64,000 nt of DNA from Paenibacillus vietnamensis (lineage in GTDB: Bacteria > Bacillota > Bacilli > Paenibacillales > Paenibacillaceae). Within the stretch, counting starts at the first letter, position 1; every line of letters begins with the position of its first letter. The notes beneath the pieces are model-generated. The model worked only from the letters and a program-made list of their open reading frames with translations. It did not search any database and was not told the DNA's origin. Shown here piece after piece: positions 26,001 to 34,706 of this stretch. The translations under genes and the position numbers were made by a program. The DNA lies in NCBI RefSeq assembly GCF_020169515.1, contig NZ_JAHMHW010000012.1:62001-126000 (forward strand), read 5' to 3'.

Positions 26001-26465
26001 TACGGTGAATTGTTTGGTCAAGGTTACTGCTTTTCCTGCTTCCATTGTGCGTCCAGTGAGAAAACCCCAGTGACTCGGACCGACATTCTGCAGGTAAAAC
26101 TGCGATCCAGACGGAACTGTCACACCCGCATCCACATAGACGGACAAGGTAACCGTATAAGTTTCGCCGTTCTTAAGACCTAAATCGGTGTAAAAAAAGT
26201 CAGCCCCGTAATAATCTTTTGAACGATTACTTACGTAGAGTGCCGTACCATCGTCATTACCGTCAAACATCTTGTCCGTAACCGTTGTCAAAGATGCGCT
26301 GCCTGAAATCTTGGCTGCATTTTCGGCGTTTGAGAACACCTCATGGAACACAGTGCTCGTCTTCGTGACCGTTTCAGCATTAACAGGTGGTGCCAGCCAA
26401 AAGGTAGGTAGAAGCAACACTGCCGCTAACAAGAGAGTGATGATCTTCTTTACTTTACTTCCCAT
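23010..26465 (-). CDS. Secreted multidomain endo-1,4-beta-xylanase (GH10) with CBM22-like, CBM9 and FIMAH domains
   Basis: The protein hydrolyses internal bonds of xylan outside the cell. Order of parts in 1151 residues: signal peptide (1-30, ending VNA); two CBM4/9/22-type sandwiches (about 35-190 and 200-350); GH10 barrel (about 355-715); CBM9 (about 720-895); two bacterial Ig-like segments (about 905-1085); and a helical C-terminal FIMAH-type domain (1085-1151). In the barrel, DVVNEAM gives the acid/base Glu501 and VSISELDING the nucleophile Glu624; WHAQSPDW and GIGMQGHYN are other family landmarks. There is no SLH domain, so it is probably released or held by its binding modules. The start has GGGAGGAG about ten bases upstream, with a cre-like site further up. 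A decayed copy of its CBM9 region lies downstream. Confidence 0.95.
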   Translation of the reverse strand: MGSKVKKIITLLLAAVLLLPTFWLAPPVNAETVTKTSTVFHEVFSNAENAAKISGSASLTTVTDKMFDGNDDGTALYVSNRSKDYYGADFFYTDLGLKNGETYTVTLSVYVDAGVTVPSGSQFYLQNVGPSHWGFLTGRTMEAGKAVTLTKQFTVNTSVDHALRVQSNVAGSSVPFYIGDILVTQEHDEDVQPPLPQDPNSVLNVTFEDQTANGFGRRGSTETLTVSNEANHTASGAYALKVENRSANWHGPFVRIDNLVDVNTYYEISAWVKLISPASATLKLSTQIANDGTARYPDINSKTINANDGWVQLHGTYIYTDKGNDYVTLFIQTNDATSSFYIDDISIVNKGKLEIETDLIGIKDVYKDDFLIGTSVNPDILRGQNLQLLKQHYNTVTAGNYMKPDFLQKKKGTFTFENADELVAKAISEDMKVHGHVLVWHAQSPDWLTSQTDSQGNTITDEQGNKVPLSRGEALQNMWDYTKTVMEHFGDKVISWDVVNEAMTSSSDPTDWRSALRQSGWTRSVGDDFVEQAFLAARAVLDEHPEWNIKLYYNDYNLDDQSKATAVYSMVREINERYAQTHPGKLLIDGIGMQGHYNLKTSPQNVEMSLQKFISLGVTVSISELDINGGSNSKQTEAESIQQGYLYAKLFQLFKKYADHIERVTIWGLHDGVSWRKENSPLPFNTFMQAKPGYYGIVDPEAYIAAHPPIVKEPEQATAKYGAPNIDGTVDDVWSDAEELPVNKFQLAWQGATGIAKALWDDQYLYVLVQVIDTKLDQSSSRAHEQDSVEFFLDHNNGKTTYYEKDDGQYRVRYDNVTSFGSTTDKSGFVSATQVSGTNYTVEAKFPLKVTPSNGSKLGFDVQINDAKDGSRQSVAAWNDTSGVAYKDTSVYGELTLTGKASDNTPPVTEATYDPAAPNGQNGWYVSPVTVNLTVADAGSGAANSVYSLDGGATWQTYSAPIVISQDGRYDLRFYSVDQAGNEEPVKSLGSINIDQTAPSITIDSLQEVYPNEQIAVATYAVYDGLSNVNEAATAATLDGQPVVNGASLELYKLPLGTHTLTVTAADNAGNTASSSVTFTTATSLESLQALVGIFQANGSIDNHGIANSLQSMVSKNNLKPFINLVNAQKGKYISTEAATILLRDAQSLLK

Positions 26466-26497
26466 TCATTGCACTCCTCCCAAAAAATCATACTTTT

Positions 26498-26513
26498 TAA
26501 AGCGCTTGCAAAA
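26498..26513 (-). promoter_or_regulatory. cre-like site before the xylanase gene
   Basis: On the minus strand the sequence TTGCAAGCGCTTTAAA matches the CcpA consensus TGNAANCGNWNNCW except for one base. It lies about 35 bases before the start codon, which fits repression by preferred sugars. Confidence 0.55.
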
Positions 26514-26529
26514 TGTTAGGTTATAGCTA

Positions 26530-26900
26530 AATACCTAAGTATTTTCACTCCTTTCATTTTTTACAAATTATAGCATCTCCATATTTTTTGAAGCAATGGA
26601 TGGAGCAAATCACCTTTAATTTGAGGGGGGCATCTTGAATTTCTATACGTAGCTAGCTCGATGAAGTGGGCGCTGATGCGAACGCCGGCCGGTCTCCTTC
26701 TCTGCCAGTAACGGGAACGACGAGTACGTGTGTCGCCATCCAGAACAAGTTTGCTGTAGCCGTTGATCTTACGTGTTCATAGCCGCATGCTTCGAATTCC
26801 GCACGCGGGAGGGGTGAGAACGACTTCTGGTTGTGAGGGAGAAAATGGCTATTTTAAAAAAGGTATGATAGGTTGAGGTATAATAAAAAAAATTTATTAT
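26530..26900. other. Intergenic region between xylanase and regulator genes
   Basis: The two genes are divergent. The middle (26640-26830) is more G+C rich than its surroundings and may hold a coding remnant on the minus strand, but I cannot assign a family. A TATAAT at about 26878-26883 followed by an A/T-rich inverted repeat is the likely promoter of the response regulator. Confidence 0.35.
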
Positions 26901-26935
26901 TAATTTGAAATTGGAATAGGAAGGACAGAAGGTAT

Positions 26936-28495
26936 ATGTATAAAGTGCTGGCAGTAGATGATGAACCTCTCATGATTGAAGGCTGGAGAACGATGATCGA
27001 TTGGAATGCCTTTGGATATGAATTATCTGGTACAGCCTCTGATGGAGAAGAAGCACTGGAATTGATTCGGCTCATAAAACCTGAAGTTGTTGTGACGGAT
27101 GTCAGGATGCCGATAATGGATGGTCTTGAATTAATTAAGGTCGTTAAGGAAGAGATGAACTTACACATTCAATTTGTAATTGTAAGCGGATACTCGGAGT
27201 TTGCGTATGCGCAACAAGCGCTCCGATACCAAGTGAATCATTATATCCTTAAACCGCTCATTGTGGATGAGATTTATGAATTGCTGGCTGAACTAAGCCA
27301 TACCCTGGAAAAAAATCGTCTGGCAGAGAAATCTGCCAATAAGAACAAAGAAATTATTGTTGCAGCCGCTATTACCAGCTTGCTAAAAAAAGAAAATGAA
27401 GTAAACACTGATGAGGTTGCGGAGGTATTGGGTCTAAAAACCGACTCGTTAATTCGACTTGTGATTGCAGAATGTCCTGCCGTGGAAGGAGGGACGGATG
27501 AATATAGCCAGCTTAGAGAGTTTTTAAAAACTGGGTTTGGTGGACTGCGGACATGGTTGTTTACAGAAGCGCCAAACCGGACAGGATTGCTTATCTGCCA
27601 TGAAGATGAACAGGATCAGGAGCAGTTAATGGCTATATTACAAGGGGTTATTATGAAAGTCGAGCAACCACTTCAGCAACTTATCTTATACGTTAGCGAG
27701 GCAGGGAAAGGGCTGACTGCCCTTCCAGAACTATACAGGCAAGTATTAGAGACGCGGTACAGTTCCCTATTCTCCAGGCGATCCGGTATTCATCTGTACC
27801 AAAATGATTCCGGTTTTGAAGAGTGGAAGCTGGAAGATATTATCACCTGTTCTGATTCATTGCTGCGATCTATAGAGACCAATGATGAAAAGGGCATCAA
27901 CAGCTCCATAGATCATCTGATCTTATTGTTTGGACAAACATGCTCCCAAACGGTTTGGATCCAGCATGCTTTAAATTACATCCGCGGCGAATTGTTGAAT
28001 AATTATTCGATATCGGCAATGGATAAGGACGTGCTTGGACAGCTCCTTCACGAAAATTACTTTAGCCAAAAGGAACTGATTCCAAACGATGCCCTAAAAA
28101 TACTTTGTTTGCGGATTGCAAAAGAAGTAAAGATTGGACATCCTGCAAGCCCTTCAAACCACTCTTTTACAATGGAAGTCATTGAGTACCTGAAGAGCCA
28201 TTATCGGGAGAAGATTCAAGTCCAGGAACTCGCTGAACGGTTTCACTATAACCCTGTATATTTTGGGAAGCAATTTAGAAAGGAAACGGGCATGAGTCTG
28301 AATGAGTATATTCATGCACTTCGAATCGACGAGGCAAAAATTTTGTTGCGCCGTACCGATATGAAACTGACAGAGATCGCTTCATATTTGAACTATCACA
28401 GTACTGAATACTTTACATCAAAGTTTAAAGTGTTTACAAATGAGTTGCCTTCTTCTTATAAAAACAAGTATAAGGGTGATTGGTTTGCGGAATAA
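26936..28495 (+). CDS. Response regulator with AraC-type output (YesN-like), first copy
   Basis: The receiver domain (1-120) has DDEP, the phosphoacceptor Asp55 in VVVTDVRMP, the SGYSEF switch and Lys in ILKPL. A poorly conserved linker of about 270 residues follows. The C-terminal 100 residues are an AraC DNA-binding domain with two helix-turn-helices (VQELAERFHYNPVYFGKQF and LTEIASYLNYHSTEYFTSKF). The start is ATG 26936 with GGAAGGACAGAAGG upstream. It overlaps or abuts the kinase gene. Since it lies opposite the xylanase gene and upstream of a sugar importer, it probably activates one or both when the kinase senses xylo-oligosaccharides. Confidence 0.9.
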   Translation: MYKVLAVDDEPLMIEGWRTMIDWNAFGYELSGTASDGEEALELIRLIKPEVVVTDVRMPIMDGLELIKVVKEEMNLHIQFVIVSGYSEFAYAQQALRYQVNHYILKPLIVDEIYELLAELSHTLEKNRLAEKSANKNKEIIVAAAITSLLKKENEVNTDEVAEVLGLKTDSLIRLVIAECPAVEGGTDEYSQLREFLKTGFGGLRTWLFTEAPNRTGLLICHEDEQDQEQLMAILQGVIMKVEQPLQQLILYVSEAGKGLTALPELYRQVLETRYSSLFSRRSGIHLYQNDSGFEEWKLEDIITCSDSLLRSIETNDEKGINSSIDHLILLFGQTCSQTVWIQHALNYIRGELLNNYSISAMDKDVLGQLLHENYFSQKELIPNDALKILCLRIAKEVKIGHPASPSNHSFTMEVIEYLKSHYREKIQVQELAERFHYNPVYFGKQFRKETGMSLNEYIHALRIDEAKILLRRTDMKLTEIASYLNYHSTEYFTSKFKVFTNELPSSYKNKYKGDWFAE

Positions 28496-30266
28496 AAAAG
28501 TTACATTCCATGCATTAAATGACATTCCACTGAAATACAAGTTTTTGTTGATTTACTTGCTCTGTGTGCTACTTCCGATTATGTCGATTAACATTTATTT
28601 TTATCAGCGCAACTCGGAGGACATCAAAATTCGTGAGGAAGACAATCTGCGAAAATCCATCGACCGTGCTTCTGCTGAACTATTGGCATTGATAGACGAA
28701 GGTGTTGCGCTATCCCAGTCCGTTTCGGATGACGCAGCCCTCTATCGTTCACTCGATACTTCTTACGGTTCTGTTATCGAGTATTATGAAGAGTATCATA
28801 ACTTTCTCCGGGGGAAATTGGAACGATATTCTTCTGTCTATCCCAATATAAAAGATATCCGGATTTATACGGATAATCAAACAATACAGACCGGATCCAA
28901 TTATTATGTGATCGATAAAGACGATCAATGGCTACAGTCATTTAAATATTCTAATGTAAATATTGCAATTGAGGTTATTGATGAGCATAGCAGTTTATAT
29001 CCCGGTGAGCGTGTCAGTATCATCAGCAAAATGAATAATCATTCCATGTATTCTGCCTATTCCAAATATATGCGAATTGATCTAAACAAGGATAAAATCA
29101 ATGCAATTTTAAATCGCGAAAGGGAAAATTTAATGCTCAAGCTGATAGATGACAAGGGGCATATCATTTCCTCCAGCAATGATTCATCAGAAGTGAACGC
29201 AAAAACATCTGAAGGTCACTCCTCGGCTGTGGAAAAGAACTCGGGATATGTATTCGAGCATCTGATTGGAGATATGAGCTATGTAAAAGGTTGGAGACTG
29301 GTTGGGATCGCCAACACTCAGCAAATTGACAAACTGCTTAATGCTGCTAAACGTTCCATTTTGGGACTTACGCTGATCAGCATAATCATTCCCACGTTGT
29401 TAATATTTATACTATTTCAGTCTTATCATTATCGCGTGAAGAAATTGCACAGGCACATGCATTTGATTCAGAACGAAAAATTCTCCCTAATTGAGATTTA
29501 TGAAGGTCGAGATGAGATTGGTACATTGATTCGAACATTTAATTCCATGATTTCCAAAATTACATCCTTAATTAATGAAGTATATAAGCTGGAAATCCGT
29601 CAAAAGAGTCTGGAACTGGAAAGAGTACGGGCTGAGCTTAATATGCTGCAAAGCCAGATGAATCCGCATTTCCTGTTTAATACCCTCAATGCCCTTCTTG
29701 TTGTAAGCACGAAGAAGGGATATTCCGATATAGCTGACGTCATCAAAAGCCTGGCCATGCTTATGCGGCGATTGCTTAGGCAGGCGAATGGTCTCATTCC
29801 GATTCAGGAAGAACTCCAGTTCACCACTATGTATCTCCAAATCGAAAAATTTCGCTTTGGCGAACAGTTTGATTATGAATTTGAAATGGATGAACAGGCG
29901 TTAAGACAGGCTATTCCTCAGATGAGCATCCAACCCTTGGTGGAGAATGCCTGTAAGCATGGTTTTAACGACCGGAGAGAGAGCCGGAAAATTGTGGTGA
30001 AGGTGAGTAGGAACGAGCGTGAACTTGAAGTTGTTGTCCGCGACAATGGTATAGGTATGACAAAGGAAAAGCTTCATCAACTGTCAGAAAATGTCCGCTC
30101 TCGGAAAGAGTCGGACAATCATGTGGGAATTCGCAATGTATATCGCCGGTTGGAACTTTATTATGGTGACAGTGTTCATTTTTTTATTCGAAGTGAAATT
30201 GGTCAAGGTACGGAGGTTGGTTTTCGTATTTTAACTTCAGGAATGTCAGGGAAAAACAAAGAATGA
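28485..30266 (+). CDS. Sensor histidine kinase, YesM-like
   Basis: An extracytoplasmic sensor of about 250 residues lies between two membrane helices (KFLLIYLLCVLLPIMSI and SILGLTLISIIIPTLLIFILF). A HAMP-like linker, the His_kinase domain with phosphoacceptor His in LQSQMNPHFLFNTL, and an HATPase with VENACKHGF (N box) and VRDNGIGM (G1 box) follow. The start is uncertain: ATG 28440 overlaps the upstream gene by 56 bases, while TTG 28485 has AAGGGTGA six bases before it and gives a short N-terminus typical of YesM proteins, so I chose it. It should phosphorylate one or both flanking response regulators. Confidence 0.85.
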   Translation: MRNKKVTFHALNDIPLKYKFLLIYLLCVLLPIMSINIYFYQRNSEDIKIREEDNLRKSIDRASAELLALIDEGVALSQSVSDDAALYRSLDTSYGSVIEYYEEYHNFLRGKLERYSSVYPNIKDIRIYTDNQTIQTGSNYYVIDKDDQWLQSFKYSNVNIAIEVIDEHSSLYPGERVSIISKMNNHSMYSAYSKYMRIDLNKDKINAILNRERENLMLKLIDDKGHIISSSNDSSEVNAKTSEGHSSAVEKNSGYVFEHLIGDMSYVKGWRLVGIANTQQIDKLLNAAKRSILGLTLISIIIPTLLIFILFQSYHYRVKKLHRHMHLIQNEKFSLIEIYEGRDEIGTLIRTFNSMISKITSLINEVYKLEIRQKSLELERVRAELNMLQSQMNPHFLFNTLNALLVVSTKKGYSDIADVIKSLAMLMRRLLRQANGLIPIQEELQFTTMYLQIEKFRFGEQFDYEFEMDEQALRQAIPQMSIQPLVENACKHGFNDRRESRKIVVKVSRNERELEVVVRDNGIGMTKEKLHQLSENVRSRKESDNHVGIRNVYRRLELYYGDSVHFFIRSEIGQGTEVGFRILTSGMSGKNKE

Positions 30267-30276
30267 GGTGCAAAAC

Positions 30277-31815
30277 GTGTATAAGGTTATTTTGGTAGAT
30301 GACGAACCTTTGGCCCTGGAAGGGCTGCAGTTTATGGTAGATTGGGAAAAACACGGATTTAAGATTCATTCTGTGTACAATAATGGCGAAGAAGCACTTC
30401 GTTCTATTATGGAGGTAACGCCCGATCTTGTGTTTACCGACATTCGTATGCCAGTAAGGGATGGACTCAGCCTCATCCGCGAGATCAGAGGACAAGGCAA
30501 TGAATGGACCAAATTTGTTATCTTGAGTGGATATGATGATTTTGATTATGCCATTCAGGCTATGGATTTGGGGGTGACTTTATATTTGACCAAACCTATT
30601 GACAGTGTCGAAGTAGGTGATGTATTGTTTCGGCTCCAAAAGGAGTTTATAAAACGGGAACAGCAAAAGCTACTCCAGATTCATGCAGATCGTTTTTTGA
30701 TTGAACATGAACTGTCTGTTCTGTTATTTGATAATGGAGAGAATAAACGCAAAACTGTATCAAATGTTCTGTCTTCCTTGTCTGCTAAAGCATCTCAATG
30801 GGTTTATTGCCTTATAGGAACAGAGGCAGAGAATTACTCTATGGCTAGAGAGGTGGCACGACGCATTACAGAGGAGAAAGACTGTTGTTATCTGGTTGAT
30901 ATGGAGCGATTGACCTTTGGAATGGTACTTAGATTAAGTGGGGAAGGACATACAGATGTTCAAACTTTTGCTGAGCAATTGCTTCAAACCATGCAAATGA
31001 TCGCACCCGGCAAGATTGAAATAGCTGTAGGGAGTGTCGTGGATAAGTTAGAGCTGTTGTTCCAGTCATACAACTGTGCGAAAGAAGCGGAACAATTTCT
31101 TTTTTTTGGCCCGAATAGATTAGTTTATTATGAGGAGATTAAGGATAAATTACTATCTTCTGATCCTAAGGTGCTCAAGATAACTGATTCCATTTTAAAA
31201 ATGATGGAAAACGGGGCTCCAGAGGAGTTGTCCGCTGTTGTTCGGAAGACGTCTCATTTCTTTGAGGAAAGTATGATATTGCCGGAATTGGTCCGCATTT
31301 TCATTACTCAGGTCATGCTCCGCTGCGCTTCTGTTTATAAAGAGCTGGGTGGAAAACCCAATATGCTGATGGATGATTTTGCGGCTGCAGCAGTTTCTTC
31401 CTACGACAGACGACTACATGATGCTTTTACGTTATTGGAGAAATACTGTTTGAAGTGCCAGATGCTCTGCTCCCAATTACAGAGTCTGCATGCTGGCAGT
31501 ACACAGGAGAAAGTTGCTGCATTTTTACGTTCTCATTATTCTGATCCCATTACCATTAAGGATATTGCGGAACGATTTCATATGAATCCTGCCTATTTAG
31601 GTCAATCTTTCTTGCGCCGATACGGGGTTGGAATCCTGGATTATCTTCATAATCTTCGCATAGAGGAAGCGAAACGGCTTTTGCGGGAGACTGAAATGAC
31701 CTCAACGTCTATTGCAGAGTCTATTGGGTACCAACGTTATCAATATTTTCTAAAGCAATTTGAACGGAGAACAGGTATGAGACCGGGAGATTACAGGGCG
31801 CATTCCTCTCAATAA
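30277..31815 (+). CDS. Response regulator with AraC-type output (YesN-like), second copy
   Basis: I place the start at GTG 30277, behind GAGGTG that overlaps the kinase stop, rather than GTG 30268. The receiver has DDEP, Asp55 in LVFTDIRMP, and LTKPI with the conserved Lys. A central region of about 280 residues follows, then an AraC domain (IKDIAERFHMNPAYLGQSF, TSIAESIGYQRYQYFLKQF). It is a distant paralogue of the copy at 26936; the two share domain plan but little else. A kinase flanked by two AraC-type regulators could drive two target sets, for example the xylanase and the importers. Confidence 0.88.
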   Translation: MYKVILVDDEPLALEGLQFMVDWEKHGFKIHSVYNNGEEALRSIMEVTPDLVFTDIRMPVRDGLSLIREIRGQGNEWTKFVILSGYDDFDYAIQAMDLGVTLYLTKPIDSVEVGDVLFRLQKEFIKREQQKLLQIHADRFLIEHELSVLLFDNGENKRKTVSNVLSSLSAKASQWVYCLIGTEAENYSMAREVARRITEEKDCCYLVDMERLTFGMVLRLSGEGHTDVQTFAEQLLQTMQMIAPGKIEIAVGSVVDKLELLFQSYNCAKEAEQFLFFGPNRLVYYEEIKDKLLSSDPKVLKITDSILKMMENGAPEELSAVVRKTSHFFEESMILPELVRIFITQVMLRCASVYKELGGKPNMLMDDFAAAAVSSYDRRLHDAFTLLEKYCLKCQMLCSQLQSLHAGSTQEKVAAFLRSHYSDPITIKDIAERFHMNPAYLGQSFLRRYGVGILDYLHNLRIEEAKRLLRETEMTSTSIAESIGYQRYQYFLKQFERRTGMRPGDYRAHSSQ

Positions 31816-31872
31816 TATGCAAAGGGAGCAAAAGTTTAATTAGGGGGAGATTAAACATGAATTTATGTATGT

Positions 31873-31886
31873 TGAAATCGCTTGCA
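31873..31886 (+). promoter_or_regulatory. Perfect cre site before the first sugar importer
   Basis: TGAAATCGCTTGCA matches the CcpA consensus TGNAANCGNWNNCW at every defined position. It overlaps a plausible -35 (TTGAAA, 31872-31877) with TATAGT 15 bases later, about 50 bases before the lipoprotein ribosome site, so CcpA binding should block initiation. Confidence 0.7.
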
Positions 31887-31945
31887 TTTTTTTATAGTAA
31901 AGAAGCAAGATATTTCTAGACTAAAGGACTAAAGGAGGAGCATAA

Positions 31946-33625
31946 ATGGCAAGATTAAAGTTTTTAGGCTCCGGGCTGCTTGTGCTGGCATTGAGTTTGG
32001 CGCTAGTCGGTTGCAACGGTAATGACAACGGAGCAGATAAGCAAGGAAGCGTTTCGGGCAATTCAGGGGGAGAAGTCAGCGGAAAGTTGGAACCAATCAC
32101 AATTTCCGCATTTATTAAGTCGGCAAATCAGCAGCCAACTGCAGACAATCGGATCTACAAGAAAATCAAGGATGAGCTTGGCGTCACGCTTAAGATGGAG
32201 TTTCTTGTTGGGGACCTTCAACAGAAGCTCGGAGTTATGATAGCCGGCGGAGATTATCCTGATATCATCACAGGAGATACGAAGCTGGTTGGGGCAAAGG
32301 CGGTCATTCCTCTGGAGGATTTAATTGAACAGCACGCTCCCAACTTGAAGAAGCATTACGAGAAAAGCTGGAACCGGATGAAGGATTCCTCTGATGGCCA
32401 TATCTACTGGTTGCCCAATACCGGTGTTTTTACCGGAGAGGTGACTGCCACAACGCATTCGGGCCCTGCCTTCTGGATCCAGAAGGAGGTCTTGAAGGAA
32501 GCAGGTTACCCGAAGCTGAAGACGCTGGATGACTATTTGAAATTAATCCGCGACTATGCCGTAAAGCATCCCGAGATTGACGGTCAACCAACGATTCCAT
32601 TCACTACATTTGCTTCAGAATCCAAGATGTTCCCTCTTGTCAATGCTCCGGAGCATCTGGCCGGTTATCCCAATGATGGAAACGTGATTGTGGATAATGG
32701 TGTCGCCACCGTATTTTCAGATAAAGAAATCTCCAAACGGTATTATAAGGAACTGAATACCCTGTACAATGAAGGTCTGCTGGACAAAGAAGCCTTCGTA
32801 CAAAACTATGACCAATATTTGGCCAAGCTTTCCTCCGGCCGCGTGCTTGGCATGTTTGACCAACAATGGAATTTTAGCAAGGCGACGGAAGCGTTGGTTG
32901 CCCAGAATAAGGGGAATCGAACGTATGTAGGCATCCCACTGGTTTATGATTCGAACATCAAGGATTATTATCGTGACCGCAGCGTTGCTAACCTGAACAA
33001 TGGCTTTGGCATAACCAAGGATGCCAAAGACCCAGTTCGCATCATCAAGTTCTTGGATACCCTGATTACGGAAGATTGGCAGAAACTGCTGAACTGGGGA
33101 GAAAAGGATATCGATTACAAGGTAGATGAAAACGGTTTGTTTTATCGCACACAAGAGCAACGTGAACAACAGGCGGATCCGACTTGGAAGCTAGCAAACA
33201 AGGCAGAGGCGTTCCTCGCTCAGGCGCCTAAATGGGAAGGCACATACAGTGACGGAAATGCTTCCTCTCCTGGCGGCCAGCCGGGAGAATTCTATGAGGT
33301 ATTGAAGCCATGGGATAAAGAAGTGCTCGATGCATATGGTTATAAATCCTGGACGGAGTTTTTCTCCCCTGCCCCGGAAAACCCGGTTTATTATCCGGCT
33401 TGGCAAATTTCTCTGTTAGACGGATCACCAGCTGCTATCGCAAACAAGCAAATGAATGATGCATCGCTCAAATTTTTGCCTAAAGTGATTATGTCCAAAC
33501 AAGATCAATTCGAATCCACTTGGAACGAATATGTCAACGCTTTCAAGAAAATTAACGTGAAGGCGTACGAGGACCGTATTAATGAACAGATTCAATGGCG
33601 AATCGAGAACTGGACTAACAAATAA
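31946..33625 (+). CDS. Sugar ABC transporter substrate-binding lipoprotein (LplA/YtcQ-like)
   Basis: ATG 31946 follows AAAGGAGGAG. The lipobox LVGC near residue 24 predicts a lipid-anchored extracellular binding protein. The 559 residues are long, as in the LplA-type family that binds oligosaccharides; family words include GGDYPDIITGD, LVGAKAVIPLEDLIEQHAPN, HIYWLPN and FWIQKEVLKEAGYP. It is followed by two permease genes and preceded by a YesM/YesN set, the standard Paenibacillus arrangement for aldouronate and xylo-oligosaccharide import. The actual ligand is inferred from the xylanase context. Confidence 0.9.
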   Translation: MARLKFLGSGLLVLALSLALVGCNGNDNGADKQGSVSGNSGGEVSGKLEPITISAFIKSANQQPTADNRIYKKIKDELGVTLKMEFLVGDLQQKLGVMIAGGDYPDIITGDTKLVGAKAVIPLEDLIEQHAPNLKKHYEKSWNRMKDSSDGHIYWLPNTGVFTGEVTATTHSGPAFWIQKEVLKEAGYPKLKTLDDYLKLIRDYAVKHPEIDGQPTIPFTTFASESKMFPLVNAPEHLAGYPNDGNVIVDNGVATVFSDKEISKRYYKELNTLYNEGLLDKEAFVQNYDQYLAKLSSGRVLGMFDQQWNFSKATEALVAQNKGNRTYVGIPLVYDSNIKDYYRDRSVANLNNGFGITKDAKDPVRIIKFLDTLITEDWQKLLNWGEKDIDYKVDENGLFYRTQEQREQQADPTWKLANKAEAFLAQAPKWEGTYSDGNASSPGGQPGEFYEVLKPWDKEVLDAYGYKSWTEFFSPAPENPVYYPAWQISLLDGSPAAIANKQMNDASLKFLPKVIMSKQDQFESTWNEYVNAFKKINVKAYEDRINEQIQWRIENWTNK

Positions 33626-33644
33626 ATAGCTAGAATATGGGCCT

Positions 33645-33687
33645 GATGGACTGGTGGAGGTCAGAAGCGTGATTTCCACAGTCCATC
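33645..33687 (+). repeat. Hairpin between binding-protein and permease genes
   Basis: GATGGACT plus GTGGA (33645-33658) pairs with TCCAC plus AGTCCATC (33675-33687) with one bulged G. There is no T run. Such hairpins stabilise the upstream mRNA and raise binding-protein levels relative to permeases. Confidence 0.55.
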
Positions 33688-33726
33688 TAACAGAATGGCG
33701 TAATAAGGACAGGAGGAGAGAATTTC

Positions 33727-34695
33727 ATGGCTGACATTTCCATGGCCACGCAACCAGAAAAAGATGCATTTTTTTTTCATTCAAGACCATCTTTACTAAA
33801 GCGAATGAGCGGACAAAAGCAGTTGATACTGATGTCGCTGCCTGTCCTTGCTTATGTTCTATTATTTTCATATTATCCAATTTGGGGTTGGTCGATGGCA
33901 TTTCAGGATTATACCCCGATAAAGGATTTTACAGAACAAACCTGGGTTGGTTTCAAGCATTTTAAGTTTTTGTTTAGTGACTCTGTTTTCCTTACTGTAC
34001 TTCGCAATACCCTTGCCATGAGCTTTATCAACATGATGCTGGGCTTTGTAACCTCTATTATATTGGCACTTTTGCTTAATGAGGTAAAAGTTAAATGGTT
34101 TAAACGGTCCATTCAAACGATTTCTTATTTGCCTCACTTTTTATCTTGGATTATCGTAACAGGTATTGTAGCTAATGTATTGACTGTAGATAACGGCATT
34201 TTAAATGTAGTATTGATGAAGCTTGGTTTTATTGATGAGCCTATTATGTGGCTGAGTAATCCCAAGTATTTTTGGGCGATTGTAGGGGCTTCACATGTAT
34301 GGAAGGACCTTGGATGGGGGACCATTATCTATCTGGCAGCCATTACCTCCATTGACCCATCTTTATACGAAGCGGCAGACATAGACGGAGCCAACCGGTA
34401 TCAGAAAATGTGGAATATTACCTTGCCTGGCATCAAATCCATCATTGTGATTCTTTTGATTATGAATCTGGGCTGGATTTTAAATGCGGGTTTTGAGGTT
34501 CAATATTTGTTGGGCAACGGTGTTGTTGTGGATTGGTCGCAAACCATTGATATATTCGTACTTAAATACGGCTTACAAGTGGGCAACTATTCCTTGGCAA
34601 CTGCTGCAGGAATCTTTAAGACAGTGGTCAGCATCGTCATGATTGCAGGGGCCAATGCAATATCTAAACGGCTTGGTGAAGAAAGACTGGTATAA
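33727..34695 (+). CDS. Sugar ABC transporter permease (LplB-like)
   Basis: A 322-residue membrane protein with six helices, beginning LILMSLPVLAYVLLFSYYPI and then GWSMAFQDYTPIKDF, a signature of LplB-type permeases. The EAA loop is YEAADIDGANRYQKMW with the following TLPGI, the contact site for the ATPase. The ATG has AGGAGAG seven bases upstream. No ATPase gene is present in the window, so a shared MsmX-like ATPase is expected. It pairs with the YtcP-like permease 11 bases downstream. Confidence 0.9.
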   Translation: MADISMATQPEKDAFFFHSRPSLLKRMSGQKQLILMSLPVLAYVLLFSYYPIWGWSMAFQDYTPIKDFTEQTWVGFKHFKFLFSDSVFLTVLRNTLAMSFINMMLGFVTSIILALLLNEVKVKWFKRSIQTISYLPHFLSWIIVTGIVANVLTVDNGILNVVLMKLGFIDEPIMWLSNPKYFWAIVGASHVWKDLGWGTIIYLAAITSIDPSLYEAADIDGANRYQKMWNITLPGIKSIIVILLIMNLGWILNAGFEVQYLLGNGVVVDWSQTIDIFVLKYGLQVGNYSLATAAGIFKTVVSIVMIAGANAISKRLGEERLV

Positions 34696-34706
34696 GGAGG
34701 GACCAG

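Noticed and set aside
31857-31919. Twenty-codon ORF with a GGGGGAG site before the first importer
   Set aside because: It overlaps the cre site and the likely promoter, so it would not be part of the importer transcript; no supporting motif was found.
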